Assembly: GCA_025361705.1 (NCBI GenBank)
Contig: JANYJW010000052.1
Location: 1 to 64,000, forward strand
DNA: 64,000 nucleotides
Reading direction: 5' to 3'
Origin: Gemmatimonas sp.
GTDB taxonomy: Bacteria; Gemmatimonadota; Gemmatimonadetes; Gemmatimonadales; Gemmatimonadaceae
The position numbers and the translations under genes are program-made. The notes under the pieces were generated by a model. That model searched no databases. It saw only the letters and a program-made list of their open reading frames with translations, and was not told the origin of the DNA. The stretch's first letter is position 1. Each line of letters opens with the position of its first letter. This document shows positions 26,591 through 36,254 of the stretch, piece by piece.

Positions 26591-29092
26591 TCAGTCGGGA
26601 AAAGGTGCATTGGCATAAAAGTCGCGCAGCGTCTCGCGCAAGGACGCCCACGGGGCCACGACCCGGCGCGCCGGGGGGAGCGCGCCGAGCAGGTGGCTGC
26701 CGTACCCTTTGCGCAGCACGCGCGGGTCGCAGAGCACCACCGCGCCGCGATCGGCTGCCGAGCGGATGAGCCGGCCAAAACCCTGCTTGAGGCGAAGCGC
26801 CGCGTGCGGCACCATGTACTGCATGAAGCTGTCGCCGCCGGCGCGGGCAATCGCCTCACACTGCGCGGCGGTGACGGGCTCGGTGGGCACGCGGAACGGG
26901 ATGCGCGCCAGCAGCAGCGCGTGGAGCGCCCGCCCGGGCACGTCGACGCCCTCCCAGAACGACGAGGTCCCCACGAGCACGGCATTGCCGTGTTCGCGAA
27001 AGCGGCGCAGCAATTGATCGCGCGGCGCCTCGCCGTGCACCAGCAGTGGATACCGCGACTCGACGTCGAGTCCGCGCAGCGTGGCCGCGGCCTCGCGCAC
27101 GTCGCGGTGGCTCGTGAAGAGCAGAAAGACGCCGCCGCCCGAGACGTCGATCAGATCGTGCGCGGCGGCCATCACCTGACCAAAGTGCCCGCGGCCGTCG
27201 GTGTTGGGGGCCACAAAGTCGCTCGGCACGGCGAGCATGGCCTGCGACGGGTAGTCGAACGGCGACGCGAACTGGCGCGTCACTGGCTCGGTGCGTTCGT
27301 CATCGAGGCCGAGACGCCGCGCGATGAACGTGAACCCGTCGCTCGTTGCCAGCGTCGCGCTGGTGATGACTGCCGTCTCGAGGCGTACGAACAGGTCGTC
27401 GCGCAAAATGGGCGCGAGGTCGAGCGGCACCGAGGCGGCGCCCACGTTGCCATCGCCGGGACGCCGTTCGAGCCACCGCACCAGCTCGTTGGAATCGCGC
27501 CCGGCGCGCAACGCCCCGCGCAGCGCATCGGCCGAGTGCTGCAGGCGCCGCGACACGCCGCGAATCTCGCCGAGCAGTGGCGCCAGCTCCTCGGCGCGGG
27601 CCGGCTCCGTTTCGAGGCGCGAGCCCACGGTGCGCAGTCCGTCGTCGAGCAGCGCGATCTCGCGCAGCAGGTCGTCGAGCGCCGCACCGAGGCCTTGATG
27701 CCAGATGGGATCGTCGTCGAACGATTCGGTGAGGCGCACCTGCGGCTCGTCGCGCCCCGACAGCCAGACGTCGAGCAGGTCGCAGACGTTCTGCGCCTTG
27801 TCGCGCGCCGCACGCGTGCCGTCCACCAGCCGCACGCGCACGAGGTCGAGCGAGGCGACGCTCAGCAAATCGTTGGCCTGCGACAGCTTGCGTTCGAGCG
27901 CCGGGAGCAACCCCTTGCCCTTGCGCTCAAGGCGCGCGAAGAGCCGCTGCAGGCCACGCCGCGACACGGTGTGTCCCAGGTGGGCGGCGGCCGCGTCCTC
28001 AAGGTGGTGCCCCTCGTCGATGACGAGGCGCGAAAAAGCCGGGAGCACCGCCGCCTCGCTCCAATTGCCGCTGGCGCGACGCACGGCAACATCGGCCATC
28101 AGCAGGTGATGGTTCACCACAATGACGTCGGCCTCGGCGGCCTTGCGCCGCGCCGCAAAGACGAAGCAGGCGTCGAAGTGCGGGCAGCGCATGCGCGTGC
28201 ACAAGTCGCCCTCCGCGGCCACCTCATCCCACAGTTCGCTGCGCGGCGTGATCGGCAGGTCGGCCAGCGAGCCGTCCTTCGTCGTGGCGGCCCATCGCGT
28301 GATGGTGTGCAGTTCGTCAGCCAGCCCCTCTTCAAACAGCGAGTCCCCCTCGACACGCGCCGTCTCGAGGCGCTGCAGGCAAACGTAGTTGTGCCACCCC
28401 TTGAGCAGGGCAAACCGCACGTTCTGGTCGGTGAGCGCCTCGACGAGGATCGGCAGGTCCTTGCCGACGAGCTGTTCCTGCAGCGTGATGGTGTTGGTGC
28501 TGATGACGGTGCGTTCGCCATTGGCGGCCGCCCAGCGCAGCGCGGGCACCAGATACGCCAGCGACTTGCCGATGCCCGTGCCCGCCTCGAGCAGTCCGAT
28601 GCCGCCCTTGGAGTAGAGGTCGGCGATCGTCGCCGCCATCTCGCGCTGCGCCGGACGGTCCTCGAAGCGCCCGAGGTGCGCGGCCACCGGACCGTCGGCG
28701 TCGAGCAGGCCGGCCACGGCGTTGCGGTCGAGCGGATGCTCCGGTAGGTGCCGCGGCACTTCCACCACGACGTACAGGCGCGTGGCCTCGTTGTCGACAA
28801 TGGCAAACCCGATGCCGTCGTCGTGCAGCCGTGCAGCGACCTCGAGGTCGGCATCCGACGGATCGAGAACCCCCGACGGATGGTTGTGCACCAGCACCTC
28901 GCCGCGCTTGGCGAAGCCAGGGAGCGCCAGCACGCTGCGCGCGTCGCCGCGCGCGACGGCACGCGCGCTCACGAGGATGCCCGCCGTGTCCATGGTGCCC
29001 ACGAAGCAGACTTCGCGCCCGCCGGCAAGGTGGATGGCCGATCGCACTGCGCCTGCCGCGCGCGCTCCGATGCGCGGTTCGCCAGCGGTCAC
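26591..29092 (-). CDS. dinG: JAMM (RadC-like) domain fused to DinG/XPD-type helicase
   Basis: The GTG at 29092 forms a GTGA overlap with the preceding gene and gives 833 residues. Residues about 1-115 are a RadC-like JAMM domain with a complete motif: Glu27, then HNHPSG with His69 and His71, Ser79 and Asp82. Residues about 145-833 are an XPD/DinG-type helicase. It shows Walker A AGTGIGKS (170-177), four candidate Fe-S cysteines (238, 298, 303, 309), DEGHH (from 359) and the C-terminal QGFGRLIRSAADRG. The helicase should unwind 5'-tailed or R-loop DNA. E. coli DinG has about 716 residues and no JAMM domain. The metal site predicts peptidase or isopeptidase activity, but RadC-type activity is unproven. 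Confidence 0.9.
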   Translation of the reverse strand: MTAGEPRIGARAAGAVRSAIHLAGGREVCFVGTMDTAGILVSARAVARGDARSVLALPGFAKRGEVLVHNHPSGVLDPSDADLEVAARLHDDGIGFAIVDNEATRLYVVVEVPRHLPEHPLDRNAVAGLLDADGPVAAHLGRFEDRPAQREMAATIADLYSKGGIGLLEAGTGIGKSLAYLVPALRWAAANGERTVISTNTITLQEQLVGKDLPILVEALTDQNVRFALLKGWHNYVCLQRLETARVEGDSLFEEGLADELHTITRWAATTKDGSLADLPITPRSELWDEVAAEGDLCTRMRCPHFDACFVFAARRKAAEADVIVVNHHLLMADVAVRRASGNWSEAAVLPAFSRLVIDEGHHLEDAAAAHLGHTVSRRGLQRLFARLERKGKGLLPALERKLSQANDLLSVASLDLVRVRLVDGTRAARDKAQNVCDLLDVWLSGRDEPQVRLTESFDDDPIWHQGLGAALDDLLREIALLDDGLRTVGSRLETEPARAEELAPLLGEIRGVSRRLQHSADALRGALRAGRDSNELVRWLERRPGDGNVGAASVPLDLAPILRDDLFVRLETAVITSATLATSDGFTFIARRLGLDDERTEPVTRQFASPFDYPSQAMLAVPSDFVAPNTDGRGHFGQVMAAAHDLIDVSGGGVFLLFTSHRDVREAAATLRGLDVESRYPLLVHGEAPRDQLLRRFREHGNAVLVGTSSFWEGVDVPGRALHALLLARIPFRVPTEPVTAAQCEAIARAGGDSFMQYMVPHAALRLKQGFGRLIRSAADRGAVVLCDPRVLRKGYGSHLLGALPPARRVVAPWASLRETLRDFYANAPFPD

Positions 29093-30351
29093 GTCTTGTG
29101 CGGCTTCTTCTTGGCCGCTGGGAAGAGCACGTTGTTGAGAATCAACCGATAGCCCGGCGAGCCAGGATGCAGGGCGAGGTCGGTGGGCGGCGCGCCAATG
29201 TTGTGCTGCGGATCCTCGGGATCGTGGCCGCCAAGGTAGGTCCATGCGCCTTTGCCGAGGTCACCGTGGATGTACTTCACCCAGGGGGCGCCGTCCTCAT
29301 AGGCGAGCACGGTCACCGCGGGACGCAGCACGCCGCGCATGAACGACGTGGTGACCCCGTAGAAGTCGGGGATCACGCCCCGGTGATTCTGCACCAGCAT
29401 GGTGGCCACGGGGTCGAGCTTGGCCGAAAAGGCGAAGAGCTGGAAGTTGCCAAGCGGCTGGCGCCGTGCCGGCACGTTCACCTGATGGCCGTCGATGTCG
29501 CTCATGGCGTTGACGCCGGCCGACATCTCCAGGTGTGCCTTGGCCGTCGCCATGGTGTTGGCCCATTCCATCTTGTTGTCGGCGTCGGGGTCCATCGGCG
29601 TGCCGTCGGAGTACGGCGACGCGATGTCGACGTTCTGCGACGCGAGCGCGAGTTCCAGCGTTTCCGTGGCGCCGCACATGGCAAAGAGAAATCCGCCGCG
29701 GTCCACGAACGCGCGCAGTTTGGCGGCCACCACTTTCTTGAGCGCGGGAATCGACGCGTAGCCGTGCTTGCGCGCCGTCGTGAGGTCGCGTTCGCGCTGG
29801 TCGATGAACCACGGCGCGTCGCGATAACTCAGGTACAGCTTGTTGAGCTGCCCCGTGAAATCCTCGTGAAACAGGTGGATCCAGTCGTACTGCGACAGGT
29901 CCTGGCCGAGCACTTCGTCGTCCCAGACGCGGGTATACGGAATGCCCGCATAGCGCAGCGCGAGCGTCACCGCGTCGTCCCAGGGCGGCGAGTTGGGCGG
30001 CGAGTAGACGGCGATCTTGGGCGCCTTCTCCAGCGGCACCGCGTCGGCGTTGCTGTTGGCAATCACGTCGCGGATCGCGTTGACCGCCGCATCGCCCACG
30101 GCCTCAAATGCCACGCCGTCGAGCGCGGCACGGCGACGCACGAACGGCACGTCGGGCAGCAGGAACGCGCCGCCGCGGTAGTTGATGAGCCACTCCGCGC
30201 GCACGCCCTCGGTGAGCGCGTTGAACGTCACACCGTACGCCTTGAGGTGGTTCGTCTGTGCGTCGTCCATGGGGACGAGCAGGTGCTGCGCCCCGGCGCG
30301 CGAGGCGAGCAATGCGGTACCCAGCAGCAACCAACGCAGCGCTCTTGGCAT
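29089..30351 (-). CDS. Secreted protein of unknown function ('asparagine synthetase B'-labelled family)
   Basis: The ATG at 30351 follows GAGGGAGA and begins a clear signal peptide (LLLGTALLASRAGAQ), giving 420 residues. LLVPMDDAQTNHLKAYGVTF and AEWLINYRGGAFLLPD are characteristic of a Bacteroidota/Gemmatimonadota family often labelled asparagine synthetase B. No glutaminase or PP-loop synthetase motif is present, so that name looks wrong. A Rossmann-like region (RAFVDRGGFLFAMCGATETLELAL, Cys in CGAT) and the stretch YLGGHDPEDPQHNIGAPPTD are conserved-looking and may be functional. Its stop overlaps the helicase start by four bases. The function is unknown. Confidence 0.75.
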   Translation of the reverse strand: MPRALRWLLLGTALLASRAGAQHLLVPMDDAQTNHLKAYGVTFNALTEGVRAEWLINYRGGAFLLPDVPFVRRRAALDGVAFEAVGDAAVNAIRDVIANSNADAVPLEKAPKIAVYSPPNSPPWDDAVTLALRYAGIPYTRVWDDEVLGQDLSQYDWIHLFHEDFTGQLNKLYLSYRDAPWFIDQRERDLTTARKHGYASIPALKKVVAAKLRAFVDRGGFLFAMCGATETLELALASQNVDIASPYSDGTPMDPDADNKMEWANTMATAKAHLEMSAGVNAMSDIDGHQVNVPARRQPLGNFQLFAFSAKLDPVATMLVQNHRGVIPDFYGVTTSFMRGVLRPAVTVLAYEDGAPWVKYIHGDLGKGAWTYLGGHDPEDPQHNIGAPPTDLALHPGSPGYRLILNNVLFPAAKKKPHKT

Positions 30352-30359
30352 TCTCCCTC

Positions 30360-30478
30360 GGCGAGTCGTACTGCCTACCACGGATGGCGCGGATGTGACG
30401 GATCAACACGGATGGCGCGACGATGCACTAGAAGAGTAATCCGTGTCCTCCGTGGAATGTCCGTGTCATCTGTGGCAG
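30360..30478. repeat. CACGGATG/CCGTGT word repeat, inverted
   Basis: The left part contains ACCACGGATGGCGCGGATGT and AACACGGATGGCGCG. The right part contains ATCCGTGTCCTCCGTGG and GTCCGTGTCATCTGTGG, so the two halves are imperfect reverse complements. CACGGATGAACACGGAT-like words are common intergenic repeats in several phyla. The stretch fills the space between the TPR gene and the secreted-protein gene. I see no separate promoter inside it. Confidence 0.7.
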
Positions 30479-32257
30479 TCAGGTGCCGCTGGCATGTCCA
30501 CGGTCATCGGTCCATTGTCCCTCGTCCCGCATCGCCCGCATCCGCTCCAGTGTCTCCCGCGCCTGCGGCACCAGCGCGCTGTCGGGCCACGTCAGGATCA
30601 AATGCTCCAGGCGCGCCGTTGCCCCGTCGCGGTCGCCGCGTCGTGCCAGCACGCGGGCCCACTCGAGGTCGGCCTCCGGCGCTTCGGGGGACGCGGCACA
30701 CTGCGCGACAATGCGCGTCCACAACACCAGGGCGCGGGCCTCGTCGCGCCGAGCGACTGCCACGCGCGCTGCGAGTCCCAGCAGGAACGACGCGGCGTCC
30801 GGCACGGATTCCGCCGCCTGCTCGAATGCCCTCGACGCCTGCGCCGAATCGCCGCGGGCGAGGGCAAGAAAGGCGGCACCGATGCCCGGCGCGCGCGCCA
30901 GTCTTGCCCGTGAAATGAACGCGAGGGCCGTCACCACCTCGGGCGACTTTTCTTCCGCCGTGCGCAGGCCGCGCCGCGCGCCGTCCAGGTCGCCGTCGAA
31001 CAGCGCCAGCCAGCCCGACACGACGTCCTCGTCTTCGCCCCCGCCCTGAGCGGCTGCACGGCGCGCCCGCACCACGTCGCCGGCGCGGATCCACCCCCAC
31101 GCAAGCGACCGGGCGAACACCCGCCGCTGCGGTTCGGTTACGCGCGGACCATACGCCGCAATCAGTTGTTCGGCCTCCTGCACACGGGCGAGTTCCGCCA
31201 GGGCGCGCACGCGCAGTGGCAGTGCTTCGCCGGCGGCGCGCGTGCTGTCGAGGGCGGGTGTGGCGTCCGTGGCCAGACGCAGCGCGTCTGCCGCATCGCC
31301 ACCGGCCATCGCCGCCGATGCCGCGCGCACGGCGAGCGACGCATCGTGCCGCACGCGATACGCGGCCGCCAACGCGTCGCGCGCGGCGAGAGCGCCGCCG
31401 GCCTGTTGCGCCTCATCGGCAAAGTCCACCCAGGTTTGCGCGGTGCTGTCGGTGGGCGGCAGCACGCCGAGGACGCGCCAGGCGTCACGCGGCGATCCCC
31501 AGCGCAGTTCCAGCCAGGCGCGGGTGCGGGCAAGCGCGGCCACCACCGCCGCCGGCAATGCGCCCACCCCCTGAGACGCCCCCATCGGCGTTCGCGGTGG
31601 CGCCGCCGTCAGCGCCCCCAGCGCCGCACGTACGCCGTCGCGCGCCGCCGTGGGCGCACCCATGAGCGAATAGATCGCGGACTGGTCGAGGTATGGCTCG
31701 GCGAGCATCGCCTCGCGCCACGCGGCCGCGGCCGCGTCCCATCGCCCCATCGTCGCGTAGAGGTCGGCAAACTCGGTCGCGAACTCGCGGGCCCCACCGC
31801 GCGCCTGCACCGCCTGCTGCAGCACGCTGTCGGCCAGCGCGGCGCGGCGGTCGGTGAGCAGCAACCGCACGTATTCGCGGTACGGCGCGGCGTCTCCGGC
31901 ATCGAGGGCCCGCCAGTCGTCAAAGGCGCGGCGTGCGGCGGCGTCTCGCCCGAGCGTGCGCAACGTGCGCAACTGCACGCCGCGCAGCGTCGGATCGCGG
32001 GGGGACGCCCTCATCAGTGCGTCGAGCGTGGGCATGATCGAGTCGTCCTGTCCCAGCGCACCAAACGACCGCTCGAGCCCGAGAATCGCCGACGCCACGG
32101 CGCCCTGCGCCAACGCCTCGCGATAGGCGACGACCGCCTCGCGATACTTGGCGGCGTTTTCGAGGTCGATGCCACGGCGCAGGGCAGCTTCGCCGGGCTG
32201 CGCCTGCGCAGCAAGCGTGGCCGGCACCACGAGGAGCGCACCGAGCCAGCGACGCAT
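30479..32257 (-). CDS. TPR-repeat exported protein
   Basis: The ATG at 32257 overlaps the DUF4175 stop (TGATG) and begins a signal peptide (LGALLVVPATLAAQAQ). The 592-residue product is almost entirely Ala/Arg/Leu-rich helical hairpins of tetratricopeptide type, for example AKYREAVVAYREALAQGAVASAI (about residues 35-57), with similar units to the end (GDRDGATARLEHLILTWPDSALVPQARETLERM). Such proteins are scaffolds. The location after DUF4159 and DUF4175 genes suggests a role with them at the cell envelope. No catalytic motif is visible. Confidence 0.8.
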   Translation of the reverse strand: MRRWLGALLVVPATLAAQAQPGEAALRRGIDLENAAKYREAVVAYREALAQGAVASAILGLERSFGALGQDDSIMPTLDALMRASPRDPTLRGVQLRTLRTLGRDAAARRAFDDWRALDAGDAAPYREYVRLLLTDRRAALADSVLQQAVQARGGAREFATEFADLYATMGRWDAAAAAWREAMLAEPYLDQSAIYSLMGAPTAARDGVRAALGALTAAPPRTPMGASQGVGALPAAVVAALARTRAWLELRWGSPRDAWRVLGVLPPTDSTAQTWVDFADEAQQAGGALAARDALAAAYRVRHDASLAVRAASAAMAGGDAADALRLATDATPALDSTRAAGEALPLRVRALAELARVQEAEQLIAAYGPRVTEPQRRVFARSLAWGWIRAGDVVRARRAAAQGGGEDEDVVSGWLALFDGDLDGARRGLRTAEEKSPEVVTALAFISRARLARAPGIGAAFLALARGDSAQASRAFEQAAESVPDAASFLLGLAARVAVARRDEARALVLWTRIVAQCAASPEAPEADLEWARVLARRGDRDGATARLEHLILTWPDSALVPQARETLERMRAMRDEGQWTDDRGHASGT

Positions 32258-35200
32258 CAAGGCGTTGCCGGTGGCGCGCCCGCGTTGAGCCGCCGAAAGT
32301 ACTCCAGCACCGCACGCCGTTCCTCGGGCGCGAGCACCCTCAGCTCGTCCCACGACGGCACACGATACTTCAGCGCGTCCCTGCCGCGCGCGCTGCCATC
32401 CGGCGGCGCAAACGGCGACACCTTGTCACCCGGCTTCGACTCGCGCGGCCCCTGCTCGTCGCGCTCCTCCTGCTGCAGCAGGCGCCCGGCGTCGAGCATC
32501 TTGCGGAACAATCGCTGCTGCCGGTCGAGCGTGGCGGCATCGGCGCCTCCCGACTCGAGCGCCTGCGCCAGCGTCCGCGCCTCGCGCGCCAGTTCGCGCG
32601 TCTTGCCCGTCGCATCGAGGTCCTGCACATCGTCGAGCGCCTTGGCCACTGCGCGCTGCTGGCGCGCCAGCACACGCGCCTTGTCGGCCGAGGCCGCGTC
32701 GGTGGCCTGGCGGCCCTGCTGCGGCGCCGGGAAGAGCCCGGCCATTTGCGCATTCACCTCGCCCTGCTGCTGCGCGAGCTTCTGCAGCTCGGCGATCATC
32801 TCGGGCACGCCGCTCCCCGACTGCGCCCCTTCCACGCGCTCGCGGTCGCGCGCCAGCGCGCTCGCCGCCTGACGCAGCGCCTGCGCCGCGTCGCGCATGG
32901 CGCCCGCTTGCTGCTGCTGGCCGCCGGGCGCCTGCTGCGCGTTGTTGGCATCGCGCATCGCCTGATCCACGCGCTGCTGCGCGTCGCGCACCGCCTGCTG
33001 CGTGCCGGGCGACACCATGGCGCTCTTCTTCGCCTGATCCTGCAGGCGCTCGGCGGCCCGCTGCACGCCCTGCTGCAGCGCCGACTGTTGCGCGCGCATA
33101 TCGCCCGATTGTTCACCCGCACCCTGTCCCTTCCCCGCCTGCTCCGCCAACTGCTGCTGCTGGCGCGCCATCTGCATCATTTCCTGCACGGCCTTGTCGA
33201 GCGAGCCCGTGACATCGTTCTTCCACGCCGCCACCTGCCGCTCGCGCGCCTCGCCCAGTGACTGGCTCGCCTGCTGCATGGCCTGCGCCGCTTCCTTGCC
33301 GGCCTGTGCCCGCGCCTGCGGCGTGGCGTCCTGCTGTGCCGCCCGCTGCATCGCCTCGCGCGACGCCTGCGCCTGACTGGCCGCCGCGTCGGCTTGCCGC
33401 GCGCCGGCGTTGGCGCGCTCACGCTCGAGCCGCTGCTGCAGCTGCTGGATCTCGCGCGCGAGATCCCCGGTGCGCTGGGCGAGCGATTTCGCCTGGGCGC
33501 CGGCGCCCGAGTCGGCAAACTGCTGCTGCTTGCGCGCCAGCGAGGCCGCGTCCTCGCGCAGCGTCTTCATCTGGCCCTCGAGCGCTGCACGCTTGAGCAT
33601 TTCCGCGCTCTTCTCCAGCGCTTCACGCAGGCGCTTCTGCTGCTCGGCAAGGTCGGCCATCGATGCGCGTGTGCGATCCTGCGACAGCTCCTGCGCCGCC
33701 CCCTCCACCTTCTTCATCGCCGCCTGCAGTTCGGGCGTCAGCGCCTCGCGCAGCAACTTCTGCGCCTCACGCAGCTGCGCCTGCAGCGAACTGTCGAGCC
33801 CGCCCGCCGCCCGCAGCCGCTCCTCGAGTTCGCGCGTCGCCTCCTGCACGTCGCGCGACCGCTCGGCCATCTGCGCCTGCTCCCGCGCCAGCCCCTTCGC
33901 CTTTTCGGCCGCCTCGTACGACATCGCATCGGGCGCCTTGCGTTCGCCGGCCTTGGCCTGCTCGCTGGGCGTGCGCGCACGCGCCGCATCGCTGGTGCGC
34001 TGCTCCAGTTGCTGCTGCGCGCGCGCCGCCGCCACCGCCTTGCTCACCAGCGAGTCGGCCGCCGCGCGTGCATCGCGCCGCTGATCTTCAAACGCCGGCA
34101 CGCGCAACAGCAGTTCGCGGCTCTTGCCCGTCTGTCCCCACGGCGCGTCGTCGTGCGCGCTGGCCTGCACGTGCACCACATCGCCGGGCTGCAGCGCCAG
34201 CGCCGCGAGATCCACGGCCATCGCGCCGATGTATGACGGCGCGCCCCCGTCGAACAGCCGCTGCGCTTGCGGCGCGGTCGCGCGCCCATCGCCCCGCTGC
34301 ACCCAGACGGCCAACGTCACATCACGCAGTATGCGGTCGTCAGCGGCCGCCACCGCCACGCGCACGCGGCCGCTTGGAGCCACGCTCGAGTCGGCCATCG
34401 GCGACAGGAAGTCCACCTGCGGCGCCGAGTCGGGCACGACCTCCACCTGCAGCGGCGCGGGCAGATCGGCGATGGGCGCGCCCGCGCCCTCGGCATGCCA
34501 GACAAAGACGCCCGCGGCACGCGGCGTGAAGTGCCCGGTGAAACTGCGTCCGCTGAGTACCAGCGGCACACGCTCGCCCTCGCTGCCCAGCGACACCGTG
34601 CGCAGCGGTTCGGAGGCGCGCCCCGTGATCGTCAGCGCCGTCCCCTGCGGTACGCGGAGCACGGCCTCGGCGGGCAGCGTTTCGTCGGCACGCGCGAGGT
34701 ACCCCGGAAAGTGCGCGGCCACGGTGAGGTCGCCCACGAACGACCGCTCGGCGAGGCGCAGGCGCAGCGTGTCGCTCTCCGCGCGGCCGTCGGTGGCAAG
34801 CAGCGTGAGGTCCGCATCGAGCGGACCCACGCGCCAAGCGGCCGCACCACCGCGGATAGCGATCGTGGTGTCGCGCCACGCGCCGCCCGTTGCGCGCTGA
34901 CGCACCATCACCGCGCGCCGCCCCGCCGCATGCACCTGCAACACGGCCGTGTCGCCACGCAACAGACCCGCCGGCGGATCGTCAAACGTGATGCGCGGCA
35001 GCAGCGTGCCTGCCCACGCCGACGCCGGATGCAGCAGGGCGCGCCAGCCGTCGCCGTGCGTCGACGCCGTGATCGCCACCGCAGCGGCGACCACGGCCAG
35101 CCACGCGATGGCGCCAAGGAGTTGGCGCTGCGCCCGCCGGCGCAGCCGCGGCGCGAGCGGCCCATCGCCCAGCCGCGCGCCAAGCAGCGCGTCGGCGCGT

Positions 35201-35544
35201 GCCACGAACGGGCCGCCCAGCGGCGCAACCTCCAGCAGCGTGCGTGCCGCGCCGTCGCGCAGGCCGCGCTCTCCCTCAATGGCATGCGCCACCGCCGCTG
35301 GCGTGCGCTGCGCCAGCACCAACGGCCGCTGGCGCCGCCACCAGATTGCCACGAGCACGATGACCGCCAGCCAATCCGCGAATGGTGTCGCGCGCGGCAG
35401 CGTCAGCCAGCGCATGTGGCCCATGGCCAGCGCGCCCGCCGCCAGCACGCCAAGCGCTGCACCCGCGACGCGCAGCCCCATGCCCACACGCGTCAACTGC
35501 GCGTGCTGCGCGTGCTCGTGCAGGAGCCGCTCGACCGTTGTCAC
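32257..35544 (-). CDS. DUF4175 family membrane protein with long Gln-rich coiled coil
   Basis: The GTG at 35544 overlaps the DUF4159 stop as GTGA; the product has 1095 residues. Near the N-terminus are two hydrophobic segments (about 25-75) and another at about 145-165. Beta-rich, Ig-like regions occupy about 190-480. The second half (about 510-1010) is one of the most repetitive stretches in the window: Gln/Ala/Arg coiled coil such as AQQQLEQRTSDAARARTPSE. The C-terminus includes YRVPSWDELRVLAPEERRAV. DUF4175 proteins of this size occur in Bacteroidota near BatA/MoxR-type genes; their function is unknown. Confidence 0.8.
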   Translation of the reverse strand: MTTVERLLHEHAQHAQLTRVGMGLRVAGAALGVLAAGALAMGHMRWLTLPRATPFADWLAVIVLVAIWWRRQRPLVLAQRTPAAVAHAIEGERGLRDGAARTLLEVAPLGGPFVARADALLGARLGDGPLAPRLRRRAQRQLLGAIAWLAVVAAAVAITASTHGDGWRALLHPASAWAGTLLPRITFDDPPAGLLRGDTAVLQVHAAGRRAVMVRQRATGGAWRDTTIAIRGGAAAWRVGPLDADLTLLATDGRAESDTLRLRLAERSFVGDLTVAAHFPGYLARADETLPAEAVLRVPQGTALTITGRASEPLRTVSLGSEGERVPLVLSGRSFTGHFTPRAAGVFVWHAEGAGAPIADLPAPLQVEVVPDSAPQVDFLSPMADSSVAPSGRVRVAVAAADDRILRDVTLAVWVQRGDGRATAPQAQRLFDGGAPSYIGAMAVDLAALALQPGDVVHVQASAHDDAPWGQTGKSRELLLRVPAFEDQRRDARAAADSLVSKAVAAARAQQQLEQRTSDAARARTPSEQAKAGERKAPDAMSYEAAEKAKGLAREQAQMAERSRDVQEATRELEERLRAAGGLDSSLQAQLREAQKLLREALTPELQAAMKKVEGAAQELSQDRTRASMADLAEQQKRLREALEKSAEMLKRAALEGQMKTLREDAASLARKQQQFADSGAGAQAKSLAQRTGDLAREIQQLQQRLERERANAGARQADAAASQAQASREAMQRAAQQDATPQARAQAGKEAAQAMQQASQSLGEARERQVAAWKNDVTGSLDKAVQEMMQMARQQQQLAEQAGKGQGAGEQSGDMRAQQSALQQGVQRAAERLQDQAKKSAMVSPGTQQAVRDAQQRVDQAMRDANNAQQAPGGQQQQAGAMRDAAQALRQAASALARDRERVEGAQSGSGVPEMIAELQKLAQQQGEVNAQMAGLFPAPQQGRQATDAASADKARVLARQQRAVAKALDDVQDLDATGKTRELAREARTLAQALESGGADAATLDRQQRLFRKMLDAGRLLQQEERDEQGPRESKPGDKVSPFAPPDGSARGRDALKYRVPSWDELRVLAPEERRAVLEYFRRLNAGAPPATP

Positions 35545-36251
35545 GCGCCGGGCCGGCTGGTAACCGCGTACACGAACAGGTTCACGCCCATCTTCAGCGC
35601 CTTCTCGTGCAGGTCCGGCGGGTCGTCCTTGTAGGTCCCCACATCTTCCCACCCGTTGCCGAGGTCGCTTTCGTAGCTGTAGAACACGGCGAGCCGGTCG
35701 CCGATGAAGACGCCGAGTCCGCGCGCCGGCTTGCCATCGTGCTCGTGGATCTTTGGCACGCCCTGCGGAAAGTCGTACACGGCACGGTAGATGGGGTGCC
35801 GCAGCGGCACGTCCACGAGGTCGCGATCGGGAAAGACGCGCTTCAGCTCGCGGCGGAATGCATCATCCATGCCGTAGTTGTCGTCGGCGTGCAGGAAGCC
35901 GCCGCGCAGCAGGTATTCCCGCAGGCGCGTCACCTCGGCGTCGGTGAACCGGATGTTGCCGTGCCCTGTCAGATGCAGGAACGGATAGTCCCACAGCCGC
36001 TCGTCCATCAGGGTGACGCGGGCTTCCCTGGGATCGACGTCGAGCGTCGTGCGCTGGCGGATGGCCGCAATCAGGTTGGGCAGGCTCGACGGATTGGCGT
36101 ACCAGTCACCGCCGCCGTCGTATTGCAGGCGCGCCACCGCAAGGCGCGGCGCGGCAGCGGGCGCGCCCTCGGGCGACCCCGGCGACGACACGGGGCCGGC
36201 CGCGCCGGCCAGCAGGGGAAGCGCGAGGATGAGAAGTCGGAGGGGGCGCAT
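35541..36251 (-). CDS. DUF4159 domain protein, exported
   Basis: The 236-residue protein has an N-terminal signal peptide (LLILALPLLAGAAG) and the DUF4159 signature: VARLQYDGGGDWYANPSSLPNL, FLHLTGHGNIRFTDAE, GGFLHADDNYGMD, PLRHPIYRAVYDFPQG and GDRLAVFYSYESDLGNGWED. The domain resembles a glutamine-amidotransferase-like fold and occurs widely with DUF58, MoxR and BatA-type genes. The biochemical role is unknown. It starts three bases after rsmI and overlaps the DUF4175 gene by four bases, so rsmI-DUF4159-DUF4175-TPR form one likely transcript. Confidence 0.88.
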   Translation of the reverse strand: MRPLRLLILALPLLAGAAGPVSSPGSPEGAPAAAPRLAVARLQYDGGGDWYANPSSLPNLIAAIRQRTTLDVDPREARVTLMDERLWDYPFLHLTGHGNIRFTDAEVTRLREYLLRGGFLHADDNYGMDDAFRRELKRVFPDRDLVDVPLRHPIYRAVYDFPQGVPKIHEHDGKPARGLGVFIGDRLAVFYSYESDLGNGWEDVGTYKDDPPDLHEKALKMGVNLFVYAVTSRPGA

Positions 36252-36254
36252 GGC

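Noticed and set aside
26096-28747. Plus-strand open frame of about 880 codons opposite the JAMM-DinG gene
   Set aside because: The minus strand encodes complete helicase motifs here; the plus frame has no recognisable domain.
29089-30351. Asparagine synthetase assignment
   Set aside because: No glutaminase Cys and no SGGxDS ATP-binding loop are present, and the protein has a signal peptide.
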